This document shows, piece after piece, positions 11,385 to 24,750 of a stretch of 64,000 nt of DNA; position 1 is the stretch's first letter, and each line of letters starts with the position of its first letter. A program made the position numbers and the translations under genes. The notes under the pieces are model-generated. The model ran no database searches, was not told the origin of the DNA, and saw only the letters and a program-made list of their open reading frames with translations. The stretch covers positions 1,240,001-1,304,000 of the forward strand of contig NZ_KK073874.1 of assembly GCF_000585375.1 (NCBI RefSeq), in the 5' to 3' direction. This stretch comes from Cryptosporangium arvum DSM 44712. GTDB lineage: Bacteria; Actinomycetota; Actinomycetes; Mycobacteriales; Cryptosporangiaceae.

Positions 11385-11942
11385 ATGCTGGTGAGCATGG
11401 TCGTCGTCATCATCGGGTGCGAAATCGGGTTCTGGGTCCTGCTCGGCGCGGGCCTGGCCGCCAGATACCTGCTGCGGCAGAAGCGGCTGGGTGCGGCGCT
11501 CCTGGTGGCCACCGCGTTCGTCGACCTGGTCGCGCTGGTCGCCGCGGTGATCGACCTGCGCGGGGGAGCGACGGCGGACTGGAGCCACGGGCTGGCCGCG
11601 CTGTACATCGGGTTCTCGGTGGCCTTCGGCCCGATGATGGTGCGCTGGGCCGACGAACGCTTCGCCCACCGCTTCGCCGGCGGCCCGGCGCCGACCGGAC
11701 CGCCGAAGTACGGCACTCCGCGCGCGGTCCACGAGTGGAAGCTGTGGTTGCGCGCGGTGATCGCGTGCGGGATCTCCGGTGCGCTGCTGTTCGGCGCGAT
11801 CCGCCTGGTCGACGACGCCGAGCGCACCGAGGCGCTCGGCGGGACGTTGTCCGTGCTCCCGAGGATCGTGGTCATCTGGGGCATCGTCGCGCTGACCTAC
11901 ACGGTGTTCCCTAAGACACGACCGGCTCACCCACGAGCGTGA
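11385..11942 (+). CDS. Membrane protein of unknown function
   Basis: About 185 residues with four predicted membrane helices (roughly residues 3-27, 37-60, 73-90 and 124-142, with a fifth near 157-178). A KYGTPRAVHEWKLWLRA segment lies between the second and third pairs and looks like a conserved cytoplasmic loop. It resembles membrane proteins widespread in actinobacteria with no assigned role. The ATG at 11385 is used; ATG 11397 is possible. The last 32 bases overlap the convergent nicotinamidase gene. Confidence 0.7.
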   Translation: MLVSMVVVIIGCEIGFWVLLGAGLAARYLLRQKRLGAALLVATAFVDLVALVAAVIDLRGGATADWSHGLAALYIGFSVAFGPMMVRWADERFAHRFAGGPAPTGPPKYGTPRAVHEWKLWLRAVIACGISGALLFGAIRLVDDAERTEALGGTLSVLPRIVVIWGIVALTYTVFPKTRPAHPRA

Positions 11943-12483
11943 CGCCGGCCTGCTCGAGCTCGGTGAGCGCGCGCTGCGTGGTGGGGGCGGCGACACCGGC
12001 CGTCAGGTCGAGCAGGACGGTCGTGGCGAAGCCGTTGCGGGCGGCGTCCAGCGCGGTGGCCCGTACGCAGTGGTCGGTCGCGATGCCGACGACGTCCACT
12101 TCGGTCACGTCGTGCTCCCGGAGCCAGTCGGTGAGGGTCTTGCCCTCGGAGAGCCCCTCGAAGCCGGAGTACGCCGCCGCGTACTCGCCCTTGTCGAAGA
12201 TCGCCTCGACGCGCGTGGTCTCGAAGTTGGGGTGCAGCTCGACACCGCCGGTGCCCACGACCGTGTGGGCCGGCCAGGTGTCGACGAAGTCGGGCTGATC
12301 GGAGAAGTGGTGGCCGGGGTCGATGTGGTGGTCGCGGGTGGCGACGACCCGGTCCCACTGCCGGGCGTCGGCGGTCAGCGCGGCCGAGATGGCGGTCGCG
12401 ACCCCGGCGCCACCGGTGACGGCGAGCGAACCGCCCTCGCAGAAGTCGTTCTGGACGTCGACGACGATCAACGCACGGGCCAT
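11911..12483 (-). CDS. pncA: Nicotinamidase (isochorismatase fold)
   Basis: A 190-residue cytoplasmic hydrolase that converts nicotinamide to nicotinate plus ammonia in NAD salvage. The catalytic triad is visible: Asp in IVVDVQNDFCEGG near the N-terminus, Lys in FDKGEYAAAYS, and the nucleophilic Cys in VGIATDHCVRATALDAA. The metal-site histidines are in TRDHHIDPGHHF. It lies 9 bases downstream of pncB on the same strand, so the pair encodes consecutive steps from nicotinamide to nicotinate mononucleotide. In mycobacteria this enzyme activates pyrazinamide. Confidence 0.95.
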   Translation of the reverse strand: MARALIVVDVQNDFCEGGSLAVTGGAGVATAISAALTADARQWDRVVATRDHHIDPGHHFSDQPDFVDTWPAHTVVGTGGVELHPNFETTRVEAIFDKGEYAAAYSGFEGLSEGKTLTDWLREHDVTEVDVVGIATDHCVRATALDAARNGFATTVLLDLTAGVAAPTTQRALTELEQAGVTLVGEPVVS

Positions 12484-12492
12484 CGGATACCC

Positions 12493-13761
12493 CTAACTGA
12501 AAATGACCGGGAGGGCAGGGTCGCCCGCGGACAGGCTCAGGCCCTCCCACGGGAGCGTCACGAGCGCTTTCTCCAGGTGGTCCCGGGAGGCGAGCAGGTT
12601 CGGGGCCTCCGCGGTGCGGACACCGGAGCGCACCAGCGGAACCTGGAGCGGGCGGTCGTGCTCACCCAGCTCCGGCGAGGACAGCGAGATCACTTCCTCG
12701 ACCGCGGTGCCGGTGGACCGGTACCGCCGCACCGAGGTCTTGCGCCCGCCGCGCGACGCTTTGTTCTCGCTGCGCTTGGCCACCGGCCGGCCGTCGACCT
12801 CGACCAGCTTGTAGACCATGCCCGCGGTCGGCGCGCCCGAGCCGGTGACGACCGACGTGCCGGCACCGTACGCGTCGACCGGAGCGACCGCGAGCGCCGC
12901 GATCGAGTACTCGTCGAGATCGCCGGAGACGACGATCCGCGTGCCGGTCGCGCCGAGCGAGTCCAGCTGCTGGCGGGCCTGGACGGCGAGGACGCCGAGG
13001 TCACCGGAGTCGATGCGTACCGCGCCCAGCTCCGGGCCGGCGACCTCGATCGCCGTGCGGATACCCGCGGTGATGTCGTAGGTGTCGACGAGCATCGTCG
13101 TGCCGACGCCGAGCGCGGCGAGTTGGCCGTCGAACGCGGCCTTCTCGGTGTCGTGCAGCAGCGTGAACGCGTGCGCGCTGGTGCCGGTGGTGGGGATGCC
13201 GTAGCGGCGGCCGGCCTCGAGGTTCGACGTGGCGGTGAATCCGGCCAGGTAGGCGGCGCGCGCGGACGCCACGGCCGCTTCCTCGTGGGTGCGGCGCGAC
13301 CCCATCTCGATGAGCGGCCGGTCGCTGGCCGCGATCACCATCCGGGCGGCCGCGGTGGCGATCGCCGAGTCGTGGTTGAGGATCGAGAGCGCGAGCGTCT
13401 CCAGCAGCACGGCCTCGGCGAACGTGCCGCGGACGGTGAGGACCGGCGAGCCGGGGAAGTAGAGCTCCCCCTCGGGATACCCGTCGATGTCGCCGCTGAA
13501 GCGGTAGTCCGCGAGCCAGGCGGCGGTCTCGTCGTCGACCGCGCCCGCGCTGCGCAGGAAATCGAGGTCGTCGGCGTCGAACCGGAAGTCGACCAGGGCG
13601 TCCAGCACGCGGCCGGTGCCACCGACGACGCCGAAGCGACGCTCCTTCGGCAACCGGCGTGCGAACACCTCGAACACGCATTCACGGTGGGCCGATCCGT
13701 CGCGCAGCGCGGAGGCCAGCATCGTGAGCTCGTAGTGGTCGGTCAGCAGTGCTGTCCCCAT
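12493..13761 (-). CDS. pncB: Nicotinate phosphoribosyltransferase
   Basis: About 422 residues. It joins nicotinate to PRPP to form nicotinate mononucleotide (Preiss-Handler pathway). Family landmarks are the N-terminal [34 protein letters not shown], a central GTSAHAFTL, and RIDSGDLG, which holds phosphate-binding residues. ATG 13761 is preferred to 13767 because family members begin MxTALLTDxYE. It is divergent from clpS with a short shared promoter region, the same order as pncB1-clpS in Mycobacterium tuberculosis. Confidence 0.95.
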   Translation of the reverse strand: MGTALLTDHYELTMLASALRDGSAHRECVFEVFARRLPKERRFGVVGGTGRVLDALVDFRFDADDLDFLRSAGAVDDETAAWLADYRFSGDIDGYPEGELYFPGSPVLTVRGTFAEAVLLETLALSILNHDSAIATAAARMVIAASDRPLIEMGSRRTHEEAAVASARAAYLAGFTATSNLEAGRRYGIPTTGTSAHAFTLLHDTEKAAFDGQLAALGVGTTMLVDTYDITAGIRTAIEVAGPELGAVRIDSGDLGVLAVQARQQLDSLGATGTRIVVSGDLDEYSIAALAVAPVDAYGAGTSVVTGSGAPTAGMVYKLVEVDGRPVAKRSENKASRGGRKTSVRRYRSTGTAVEEVISLSSPELGEHDRPLQVPLVRSGVRTAEAPNLLASRDHLEKALVTLPWEGLSLSAGDPALPVIFS

Positions 13762-13844
13762 GCACACCAGCGTACGAGCAGCTCATCGAATACTTGTTGG
13801 CCGGGGTTGTTGCGAGAACTTCAAGCGATGGCACGATGGGGTTC

Positions 13845-14135
13845 ATGACCGCTCCTCTGGTCGCTCCGGCGGAGACGCCGAGCACCGCAGAAAGGCCCGC
13901 GCAGCAGAAGCCGTGGGTCACTGTCGTCTGGGACGATCCGGTCAACCTGATGTCGTACGTGACGTACGTCTTCCAGAAGCTTTTCGGCTACGACAAGCCC
14001 AAAGCCACCCAGCTCATGCTCGACGTCCACCAGAAAGGCCGCGCAGTCGTGTCCTCCGGCTCCCGCGAAAAGATGGAGCTCGATGTCGCCCGGCTGCATT
14101 CGCACGGGCTCTGGGCCACGCTGCAGCAGGATTGA
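13845..14135 (+). CDS. clpS: ATP-dependent Clp protease adaptor ClpS
   Basis: A 96-residue adaptor that delivers N-degron substrates to ClpC/ClpAP. The core [20 protein letters not shown] and the following [17 protein letters not shown] are the conserved ClpS fold, including the Asp/Asn pocket residues. The N-terminal tail (about 30 residues, Pro/Ala/Glu-rich) is flexible, as usual. ATG 13845 is used; ATG 13836 is in frame. DUF2017 follows one base after the stop. Confidence 0.92.
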   Translation: MTAPLVAPAETPSTAERPAQQKPWVTVVWDDPVNLMSYVTYVFQKLFGYDKPKATQLMLDVHQKGRAVVSSGSREKMELDVARLHSHGLWATLQQD

Positions 14136-14136
14136 C

Positions 14137-14796
14137 ATGACCTATGGCTTCACACGTTCGGACAGCGCTCTGACGCTTCGCCTGAGTGCCGAGGAGGCGC
14201 AGGCGGTCGGGTTGGTCGTCGCGCAGGTCGCCGGGCTCATCCAGGCCGGAGACCGGCGTGGCGTCATGAGCCTCGACCTGGGACCGGGCTCGCTCGGCCG
14301 GGCCTCCGAGGCGCCCCGGGAACCCTTCGACGTCTTCGACGACTTCGACAAGGTCGAACCGGACCCCGAGGATCTCGAGATCGAGCTGGTGGAAGACGGG
14401 GTCGCCGGGCCGAGCCTCGATCCGGTGCTGGCCCGGCTCTTCCCGGACGGGTACCGGGACGACCCGGAGTCGGCCGCCGAGCTGCGCAGCCTCACCGAGT
14501 CCTCGTTGCGTGAGGAGAAGATCGGCAACGCCGGCGTCATCCTCGACGACCTGCCGTTCGAGGGCGGCGAGGTCCGCCTGGACGCCGAGCGGGCGGAAGC
14601 GTGGCTGCTGGCGCTGAACGACGCCCGGTTGATGCTCGGCACCGCGCTGGAGATCGAGGGCGACACCGATCCGCTGGCCGAGCTGGACGCCGCCGCGGGC
14701 TCGGATCCGACCGGGGCGCGGGTGCTGGGGCTGTCGCTTTATCAGTTCCTGACCGGATTGCAGGCCAGTCTGGTCGACGCGCTCGATCCGGAGTAG
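14137..14796 (+). CDS. DUF2017 family protein
   Basis: A 219-residue soluble acidic protein matching the family found immediately after clpS in most actinobacteria (Rv1332 position in M. tuberculosis). Visible features are an N-terminal YGFTRSDSALTLRLSAEEA segment, a very acidic centre, and a helical C-terminal half (AEAWLLALNDARLMLGTALEI; LGLSLYQFLTGLQASLVDAL). Its biochemical role is unknown to me; its fixed position suggests a link to ClpS function or to the Mec/CysO system downstream. Confidence 0.85.
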   Translation: MTYGFTRSDSALTLRLSAEEAQAVGLVVAQVAGLIQAGDRRGVMSLDLGPGSLGRASEAPREPFDVFDDFDKVEPDPEDLEIELVEDGVAGPSLDPVLARLFPDGYRDDPESAAELRSLTESSLREEKIGNAGVILDDLPFEGGEVRLDAERAEAWLLALNDARLMLGTALEIEGDTDPLAELDAAAGSDPTGARVLGLSLYQFLTGLQASLVDALDPE

Positions 14797-14843
14797 CGCA
14801 GCTCACCACTTCTCCGTCGGATGCGCTGGGTACGCTGGTGGGC

Positions 14844-15248
14844 GTGTTGAAACTCGACCGGGCCATCCAGGACGCCATCGTGGCGCACGCCCGCCGTGAC
14901 CACCCCGACGAGGCGTGCGGCGTGGTGGCCGGCCCCGCCGGCAGCGATCGGCCGGTTCGGTTCATCCCGATGCTCAACGCGGCGCGGTCGCCCACGTTCT
15001 ACGAGTTCGACTCCACTGATCTGCTGAAGCTCTACCGGGACATGGACGATCGGGACGAAGAACCCGTCGTCATCTACCACTCGCACACCGCGACCGAGGC
15101 GTACCCGTCGCGTACCGACATCTCGTACGCGAACGAGCCCGGCGCGCACTACGTGCTGGTGTCGACTCGCGAAGAAGACCGGGTCGAGTTCCGTTCGTTC
15201 CGCATCGTCGACGGTGTGGTGACGGAGGAGCCGGTGGAAATCGCATGA
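14844..15248 (+). CDS. mec: JAMM metalloprotease releasing cysteine from CysO
   Basis: A 134-residue zinc peptidase of the JAB1/MPN fold. The JAMM site is complete: E23 (DEACGVV), H79 and H81 in YHSHTATEAYPS, then S89-x-x-D92. In M. tuberculosis the equivalent Mec (Rv1334) cuts the CysO-cysteine adduct after the terminal Gly, freeing cysteine and recycling CysO. Gene order mec-cysO-cysM is kept here. The start is GTG 14844. Confidence 0.92.
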   Translation: MLKLDRAIQDAIVAHARRDHPDEACGVVAGPAGSDRPVRFIPMLNAARSPTFYEFDSTDLLKLYRDMDDRDEEPVVIYHSHTATEAYPSRTDISYANEPGAHYVLVSTREEDRVEFRSFRIVDGVVTEEPVEIA

Positions 15249-15316
15249 CTCCGACGCAGTCGTACTTGTTCGCGCACACGCCGGTCGAGGTTGTCTACGA
15301 CTGTCGTCTTCGCTGA
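15245..15316 (+). CDS. Possible 23-residue leader peptide with a late Cys codon
   Basis: A short frame begins with an ATG overlapping the mec stop (ATGA at 15245-15248) and ends TGA at 15314-15316, 40 bases before cysO. The peptide ends VVYDCRLR, so its only Cys lies four codons from the stop. The position, between mec and cysO in a cysteine-synthesis operon, recalls actinobacterial Cys-containing upstream peptides that stall ribosomes under cysteine starvation. No clear anti-terminator hairpin can be drawn, so this is only a candidate. Confidence 0.3.
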   Translation: MTPTQSYLFAHTPVEVVYDCRLR

Positions 15317-15355
15317 CGTCCGGCTTCCCGTTTCAGCTATTTCCAGGAGTGTTCC

Positions 15356-15631
15356 ATGGCCATTGAAGTACGCATTCCGACCATTTTGCGCACCTACACC
15401 GGTGGCGAGAAGACCGTTCAGGGTGAGGGCGCCACGCTCGAGGCGCTGATCGGCGACCTGGACGGCAAGTACCCGGGCCTGCGCGGCCGCCTGGTCACCG
15501 ACGAGGGCTCGCTCCACCGCTTCGTCAACGTCTACGTCAACGACGAGGACGTGCGATTCACCGGAGCGCTGGAGACCGGTTTGAAGGACGGCGACGAGGT
15601 AACCGTTCTCCCTGCGGTGGCCGGCGGCTGA
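15356..15631 (+). CDS. cysO: Sulfur-carrier protein CysO
   Basis: A 91-residue MoaD/ThiS-like beta-grasp protein ending in AVAGG; the C-terminal Gly becomes a thiocarboxylate and delivers sulfur to CysM. The N-terminal MAIEVRIPTILRTYTGGEK and VYVNDEDVRF segments match the mycobacterial CysO. An AGGAG ribosome-binding site precedes ATG 15356. It lies between mec and cysM and is functionally tied to both. Confidence 0.94.
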   Translation: MAIEVRIPTILRTYTGGEKTVQGEGATLEALIGDLDGKYPGLRGRLVTDEGSLHRFVNVYVNDEDVRFTGALETGLKDGDEVTVLPAVAGG

Positions 15632-16633
<1,002 letters not shown>

Positions 16634-16640
16634 TGGGCGG

Positions 16641-16738
16641 CCCGCCCAGGACGACGCTGCCGAGCCAGCGCGAGGTCTTGAGTATCAGTTATACGAGGCG
16701 ACCTCGCGCTGGATCGGCAGCGCCGCCCTGGGCGGGCT
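16641..16738. repeat. 38-bp inverted repeat forming a very long hairpin after cysM
   Basis: The left arm 16641-16678 and right arm 16701-16738 are complementary over 38 bases with three mismatches. The 22-base loop holds a further small repeat (GTAT...ATAC, 16683-16695). It lies between the convergent cysM and DUF2071 genes and could end transcription in both directions, but there is no U tract and the stem is far longer than the other terminators here. A decayed mobile-element end is the alternative. Confidence 0.75.
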
Positions 16739-16781
16739 CCAGGTTCAGGCCCTCGCGCCTGGCGGCGCTCGACATGCTCAA

Positions 16782-17498
16782 CTACGCGGGTTTGCCGAAT
16801 CGGACGGGGACGCCTGGGCTGAAGAGGACGCTGGGGGGTGGGCCTTCGAGGGTGGGGAGGCCGGCGGAGCGGAGGAGGGTTTCGTCCAGGTCGACCAAGG
16901 TTGCGCTCCGTAGCGGCCAGGCTGGGTGTTCGTTCGGTAGGTAGATCGTTCTCCCGCGCAGGACGGTGTGCAGGCCCCAGCGCGCGGTGAGGAAGTCGTT
17001 GAGCGGGTCGGGTGGCGCGGGATCGCCCGGGAGCACGGTGAACGCCGCGTCGGGGCCGGCGCCCGGCCAGCGTCGGACGCTGCGGTACGTGTACGCGCCG
17101 TCCGGCCGCCGGCGGACGCTCATCGCCGACCAGACGTAGTTCAGCCCGAAGAGCGCGCGTCCGACGACCACGGGCAGTAGCCGAGCGGCGTCGAGCGAGC
17201 GGAACACCACGCCGCGGCGGCCGGCGGCGTCGACCGAGTAGAGCCGCACGTTGGTCTCGGCGAAATGCCCGAAGTACGGTACCCCGACGCCGAGCCCGAC
17301 GCGGTCCATCGTGAACCCGATCAGCCCCACGTAGGTCACGCCGCCGAGCGTGTCGGGCCGGGTGCCCGGCGGCAGCAGCGGTGCCACGACCTCGGGGTCG
17401 ACCGGCCAGTGCAGGAACGCCAGATCACGCCACCACTGCGTCATGATCGCTCGCCGAATCACCCGGGGGGTCGTGAGCGTCACGGCTTCGACGTCCAT
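16782..17498 (-). CDS. DUF2071 (YqjF-like) family protein
   Basis: A 238-residue soluble protein with the DUF2071 layout. The N-terminal QWWRDLAFLHWPVDPEVVAPLLP is followed by GVTYVGLIGFTM, FAETNVRLYSVD, and a C-terminal EHPAWPLRSATLVDLDETLLRSAGLP. The fold is related to acetoacetate decarboxylase-like proteins; no activity is established. It is divergent from the MFS gene at 17555 across 56 bases that contain a strong palindromic operator, so both genes could answer to the same regulator. Confidence 0.85.
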   Translation of the reverse strand: MDVEAVTLTTPRVIRRAIMTQWWRDLAFLHWPVDPEVVAPLLPPGTRPDTLGGVTYVGLIGFTMDRVGLGVGVPYFGHFAETNVRLYSVDAAGRRGVVFRSLDAARLLPVVVGRALFGLNYVWSAMSVRRRPDGAYTYRSVRRWPGAGPDAAFTVLPGDPAPPDPLNDFLTARWGLHTVLRGRTIYLPNEHPAWPLRSATLVDLDETLLRSAGLPTLEGPPPSVLFSPGVPVRFGKPA

Positions 17499-17523
17499 GT
17501 CCCCAGTGTGCCACCTGCTCCTC

Positions 17524-17549
17524 GTCTCAATATTCGAGACGTTAGTCTC
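17524..17549. promoter_or_regulatory. Overlapping palindromes (three alternating half-sites), probable operator
   Basis: GTCTC (17524-17528), GAGAC (17536-17540) and GTCTC (17545-17549) alternate. The last two, with flanking TTC/GAA, make an 8-bp inverted repeat separated by GTTA; the first two make a second dyad around AATATTC. The array ends 5 bases before the MFS start codon. Three half-sites suggest cooperative binding of a small dimeric repressor. No regulator gene is adjacent. Confidence 0.6.
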
Positions 17550-17554
17550 GAAAT

Positions 17555-18703
17555 ATGGAATCGAGTCGGCGTTGGGTGGTGTTGGCGGCGGGCGTGGCCG
17601 GGATGACGGCCGGGTGCGCGTTCCTCTACGGGTTGCCGTACCTCCTCCCGCGCCTCCGCGCCGACGGCCTGTCGCTGACGCACGCCGCCGTGCTGGTGGC
17701 GTGCCCGACGTTCGGCCTGCTGGCGACGCTCGTGGGCTGGGGCGCGCTGGCCGACCGGTACGGCGAGCGCGGTGTCATCGCGCTCGGGCTCGGCGGTGCG
17801 GGGCTGGTGCTGCTGGGGGCGCCGGCCGTCTCGGGGCCGGTCGCGCTGGGCGCCTGCCTGGTCGTGGCCGGGGCCGCGGCGGGCTCGGTGAACGCGGCGA
17901 GCGGACGGTTGATCCTCGGCTGGTTCTCCCCGGCCGAGCGAGGGCTCGCGATGGGGATCCGGCAGATGGCCCAGCCGCTGGGCGTCGCGGTGGCGGCCGT
18001 CGCGATCCCGGTGCTCAGCCGGGCCGGGGCGTTCACGTTCCTGGCGGCCGGGTGTCTCGGCGCCGCGGCCCTGGTCGCGGTCGTGGTGCGTGACCCGGCG
18101 CGCTCGGCGGGGGTGGCCGCGGGGCCGAGCGGGAGCCCGTACCGCACGCCGGTGCTGTTGCGGCTGCACGGCGCCGGGGCGCTGCTGGTGTTTCCGCAGT
18201 TCGCGGTCGCGACGTTCGGGCTGGTGTTCCTGGTCGACTCGGCCCGGTGGGACGCGGCGACGGCGGGCCGGTTGCTCGCCGTGGCCGCATTCGGGGGAGC
18301 CGCGGCGCGGCTGGGGGCGGGGTGGTGGTCGGATCGGGCCGGTTCACGCACCGGTCCGATGCGCATCCTGGCCGGGGTGACCGCAGGGGTGTTGGCGCTG
18401 CTCGCCCTCGCCGGAGCCGTCGGGGCTCCGGGTGTCGCCGTCGTGGCGCTGGTGGTGGCGGCGGTCGTGTCGGTGTCGACGAACGGTCTGTCGTTCACGG
18501 CGGTGGCCGAATACGCCGGGCCGGGGTGGGCGGGCCGCGCGCTCGGTATCCACAACACCGGCCAGAACGGCGTGGCCGCGCTGACCGCCCCGGTCCTGGG
18601 CGCGGTGGTCACCCACGCCGGCTACCCGGTCGCGTTCGCCTCGGCCGCGATCGCCGCCGCCCTGGCCGTAGCCACGGTCCCCACCCTCCAACTGCGCGGC
18701 TAG
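17555..18703 (+). CDS. MFS transporter (12-helix)
   Basis: A 382-residue integral membrane protein with 12 hydrophobic segments. The loop after helix 2 (GWGALADRYGERG) fits MFS motif A, and helix 5 carries GIRQMAQPLGVAVAA. The length and the C-terminal half (YAGPGWAGRALGIHNTGQNGVAAL) are typical of nitrate/oxalate-antiporter-like or CynX-like MFS proteins, but the substrate is unknown. The ATG lies 5 bases after the operator array, leaving no room for a normal Shine-Dalgarno; translation may be leaderless or weak until the repressor leaves. Confidence 0.88.
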   Translation: MESSRRWVVLAAGVAGMTAGCAFLYGLPYLLPRLRADGLSLTHAAVLVACPTFGLLATLVGWGALADRYGERGVIALGLGGAGLVLLGAPAVSGPVALGACLVVAGAAAGSVNAASGRLILGWFSPAERGLAMGIRQMAQPLGVAVAAVAIPVLSRAGAFTFLAAGCLGAAALVAVVVRDPARSAGVAAGPSGSPYRTPVLLRLHGAGALLVFPQFAVATFGLVFLVDSARWDAATAGRLLAVAAFGGAAARLGAGWWSDRAGSRTGPMRILAGVTAGVLALLALAGAVGAPGVAVVALVVAAVVSVSTNGLSFTAVAEYAGPGWAGRALGIHNTGQNGVAALTAPVLGAVVTHAGYPVAFASAAIAAALAVATVPTLQLRG

Positions 18704-18809
18704 GCCCGCTTCGTACGCGGGCGCGTGATAGCTCCGGAGTGGGCAGAATGCAACGGCTCGTGCCTGTTCCAGTTCGCGGGGACGCGGCGTTATGGTGGCC
18801 GCGTCACTG

Positions 18810-21306
<2,497 letters not shown>

Positions 21307-21310
<4 letters not shown>

Positions 21311-22386
21311 GTGGAACCCGGGTGGCGGTGGTCGGCGGGGGAGTGATCGGGCTCTCGTGCGCGTGGGCCCTGGCCCGCGACGGCGCTCGCGTCACGGTGT
21401 TCGAACCCGATCAGAGCCGGGGCGCGAGCCTGATCGGAGCGGGCATGCTGGCGCCGATCACCGAGGCGCACCCCACCGAGCCAGTGCTCCTCGCCGCCGG
21501 TCGCGCCGCGGTCGCCGCGTGGCCGGAGTTCGCGGAGGCGCTCGCCGCCACCGGCGTCGACCCCGGCTACCGCACCACCGGAACCCTGGTGGTCGGGTAC
21601 ACCGCCGACGACGTCGTCGCGCTCGACGATCTGGCGGACCGCCTGTCCGGGCTCGGCATCGACGTCGAGCGACTCACCGGCTCGGCCGCCCGGCGCCTCG
21701 AACCCGCGCTGGCTCCGGGCGTCCGCGGTGGACTGGACGTGCCGGGCGACCACAGCGTCGACAACCGCGCGCTCCTGCGTGCCCTGCGCACCGCCACCGA
21801 CGCCGCGGGCGTCACCCACGTCCCCGCCGGGTTCCCGGCCGAGTTCCCGGCCGGGGGTCACCCGGACGTCACGGTGGTGGCGGCCGGGCCGTGGACGCCG
21901 GAGCTCGTGCCGGAGCTCGACGGGCTGGTCCGGCCGGTGCGGGGCGAGAACCTCCGGCTGACCGCGCGGAGATCCACTCCGGTGCTGACCCGCACGGTCC
22001 GCGCACTCGTCGACGGCCGGGGCGTGTACCTGGTGCCGCGCGCGACCGGCGAGCTCGTCGTCGGTGCCACCCAGGACGAGGTCGGCTTCGACCGGACGGT
22101 CACCGCCGGTGGCGTCCACCGGCTGCTCACCGACGCCCGCAGGGTGCTGCCGGCGATCGACGAGTACGCGCTGGCCGAGACGTCGGCGGGGCTCCGGCCG
22201 ATGAGCCCGGACGGCGCACCGGTCATCGGGCACGTCACCGGCGACACGATCGTGGCGACCGGGCACGGTCGCAACGGCATCCTGCTGGCACCGCTCACGG
22301 CGACGCTCGTCGCCAGGCTGGTGGCCGGAGCCGCTCCCGCGAACCCGTTCGCGCCGACCCGGTTCAGCGCGTCGAGAACTCGATGA
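21307..22386 (+). CDS. thiO: Glycine oxidase ThiO
   Basis: A 359-residue FAD enzyme oxidising glycine to the dehydroglycine needed for the thiazole ring. The N-terminal Rossmann motif VAVVGGGVIGLSCAWALA binds FAD; the C-terminal GLRPMSPDGAPVIGHV and ATGHGRNGILLAPLTA are typical of DAO-family flavoproteins. GTG 21307 overlaps the thiD stop (GTGA). The use of ThiO rather than ThiH indicates an aerobic thiazole route. Confidence 0.95.
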
Positions 22387-22415
22387 TCCGTTCGCCACGA
22401 CAAGGGGTACGGAAG

Positions 22416-24071
<1,656 letters not shown>

Positions 24072-24084
24072 CCCCGGAAACCCG

Positions 24085-24750
24085 CTAGGACGACGCGTCG
24101 TGGGCCAGCAGAGCCAGCTGCACCCGGTTGTTGAGCTCCAGGCGGGTCAGAATGCGTGACACGTGCGCCTTCACCGTCGCCAGGCTCATGAACAGTGAGG
24201 TCGCGATCTCCGCGTTCGACGCGCCCCGCCCGACCGCCTCGGCGACCTCGAGTTCACGCGGGCTCAACTGCGCCAGCAATGCGACCGCGCGCGACTTCCG
24301 GGCGTCCACCCCGGCCTCGGAGACGTGCGCGATGAGCTGACGCGTCACGGCCGGCGACAGCATCGGGTCGCCGGCCGCGACCGTGCGGATGGCCCGGACG
24401 ATCTCCGCCGGCGGCGTGTCCTTGAGCAGGAACCCGCCCGCCCCGGCACGCAGCGCACGCAGCACGTACTCGTCGGCGTCGAACGTGGTGAGCACGATCA
24501 CCTCGGGCGGATCGGGGCGCCGACGCAGCGCCTCGGTCGCGGCCAGCCCGTCCACCGACGGCATCCGGATGTCCATCAGCACCACGTCGGGTGAGTAGGC
24601 CCCGACCGCGGCCGGCACCTCGGCCCCGTCCGACGCTTCCCCCACCACCCGGAGGTCGTCGGTACCGGACAGGATCATCGTCAGCCCGGCCCGGACCAAC
24701 GGATCGTCGTCCACGATCAGCACCCGCGTCACGTCGTCCACGGCAACCAT
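24085..24750 (-). CDS. NarL/LuxR-family response regulator
   Basis: A 221-residue protein: receiver (VLIVDDDPLVRAG; phospho-acceptor D60 in DVVLMDIRMPS; Lys in LLKDTPP) and LuxR-type DNA-binding domain (SPRELEVAEAVGRGASNAEIATSL). It overlaps the upstream kinase by 22 bases and forms a two-component pair with it. With the divergent ABC exporter at 26079, it fits the common actinobacterial arrangement in which such a pair controls an export system. Confidence 0.93.
   Translation of the reverse strand: MVAVDDVTRVLIVDDDPLVRAGLTMILSGTDDLRVVGEASDGAEVPAAVGAYSPDVVLMDIRMPSVDGLAATEALRRRPDPPEVIVLTTFDADEYVLRALRAGAGGFLLKDTPPAEIVRAIRTVAAGDPMLSPAVTRQLIAHVSEAGVDARKSRAVALLAQLSPRELEVAEAVGRGASNAEIATSLFMSLATVKAHVSRILTRLELNNRVQLALLAHDASS

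Noticed and set aside
11911-11942. The 32-base overlap of the convergent membrane-protein and pncA genes as a special antisense element
   Set aside because: Short convergent overlaps are common in compact actinobacterial genomes; nothing in the sequence marks this one out.
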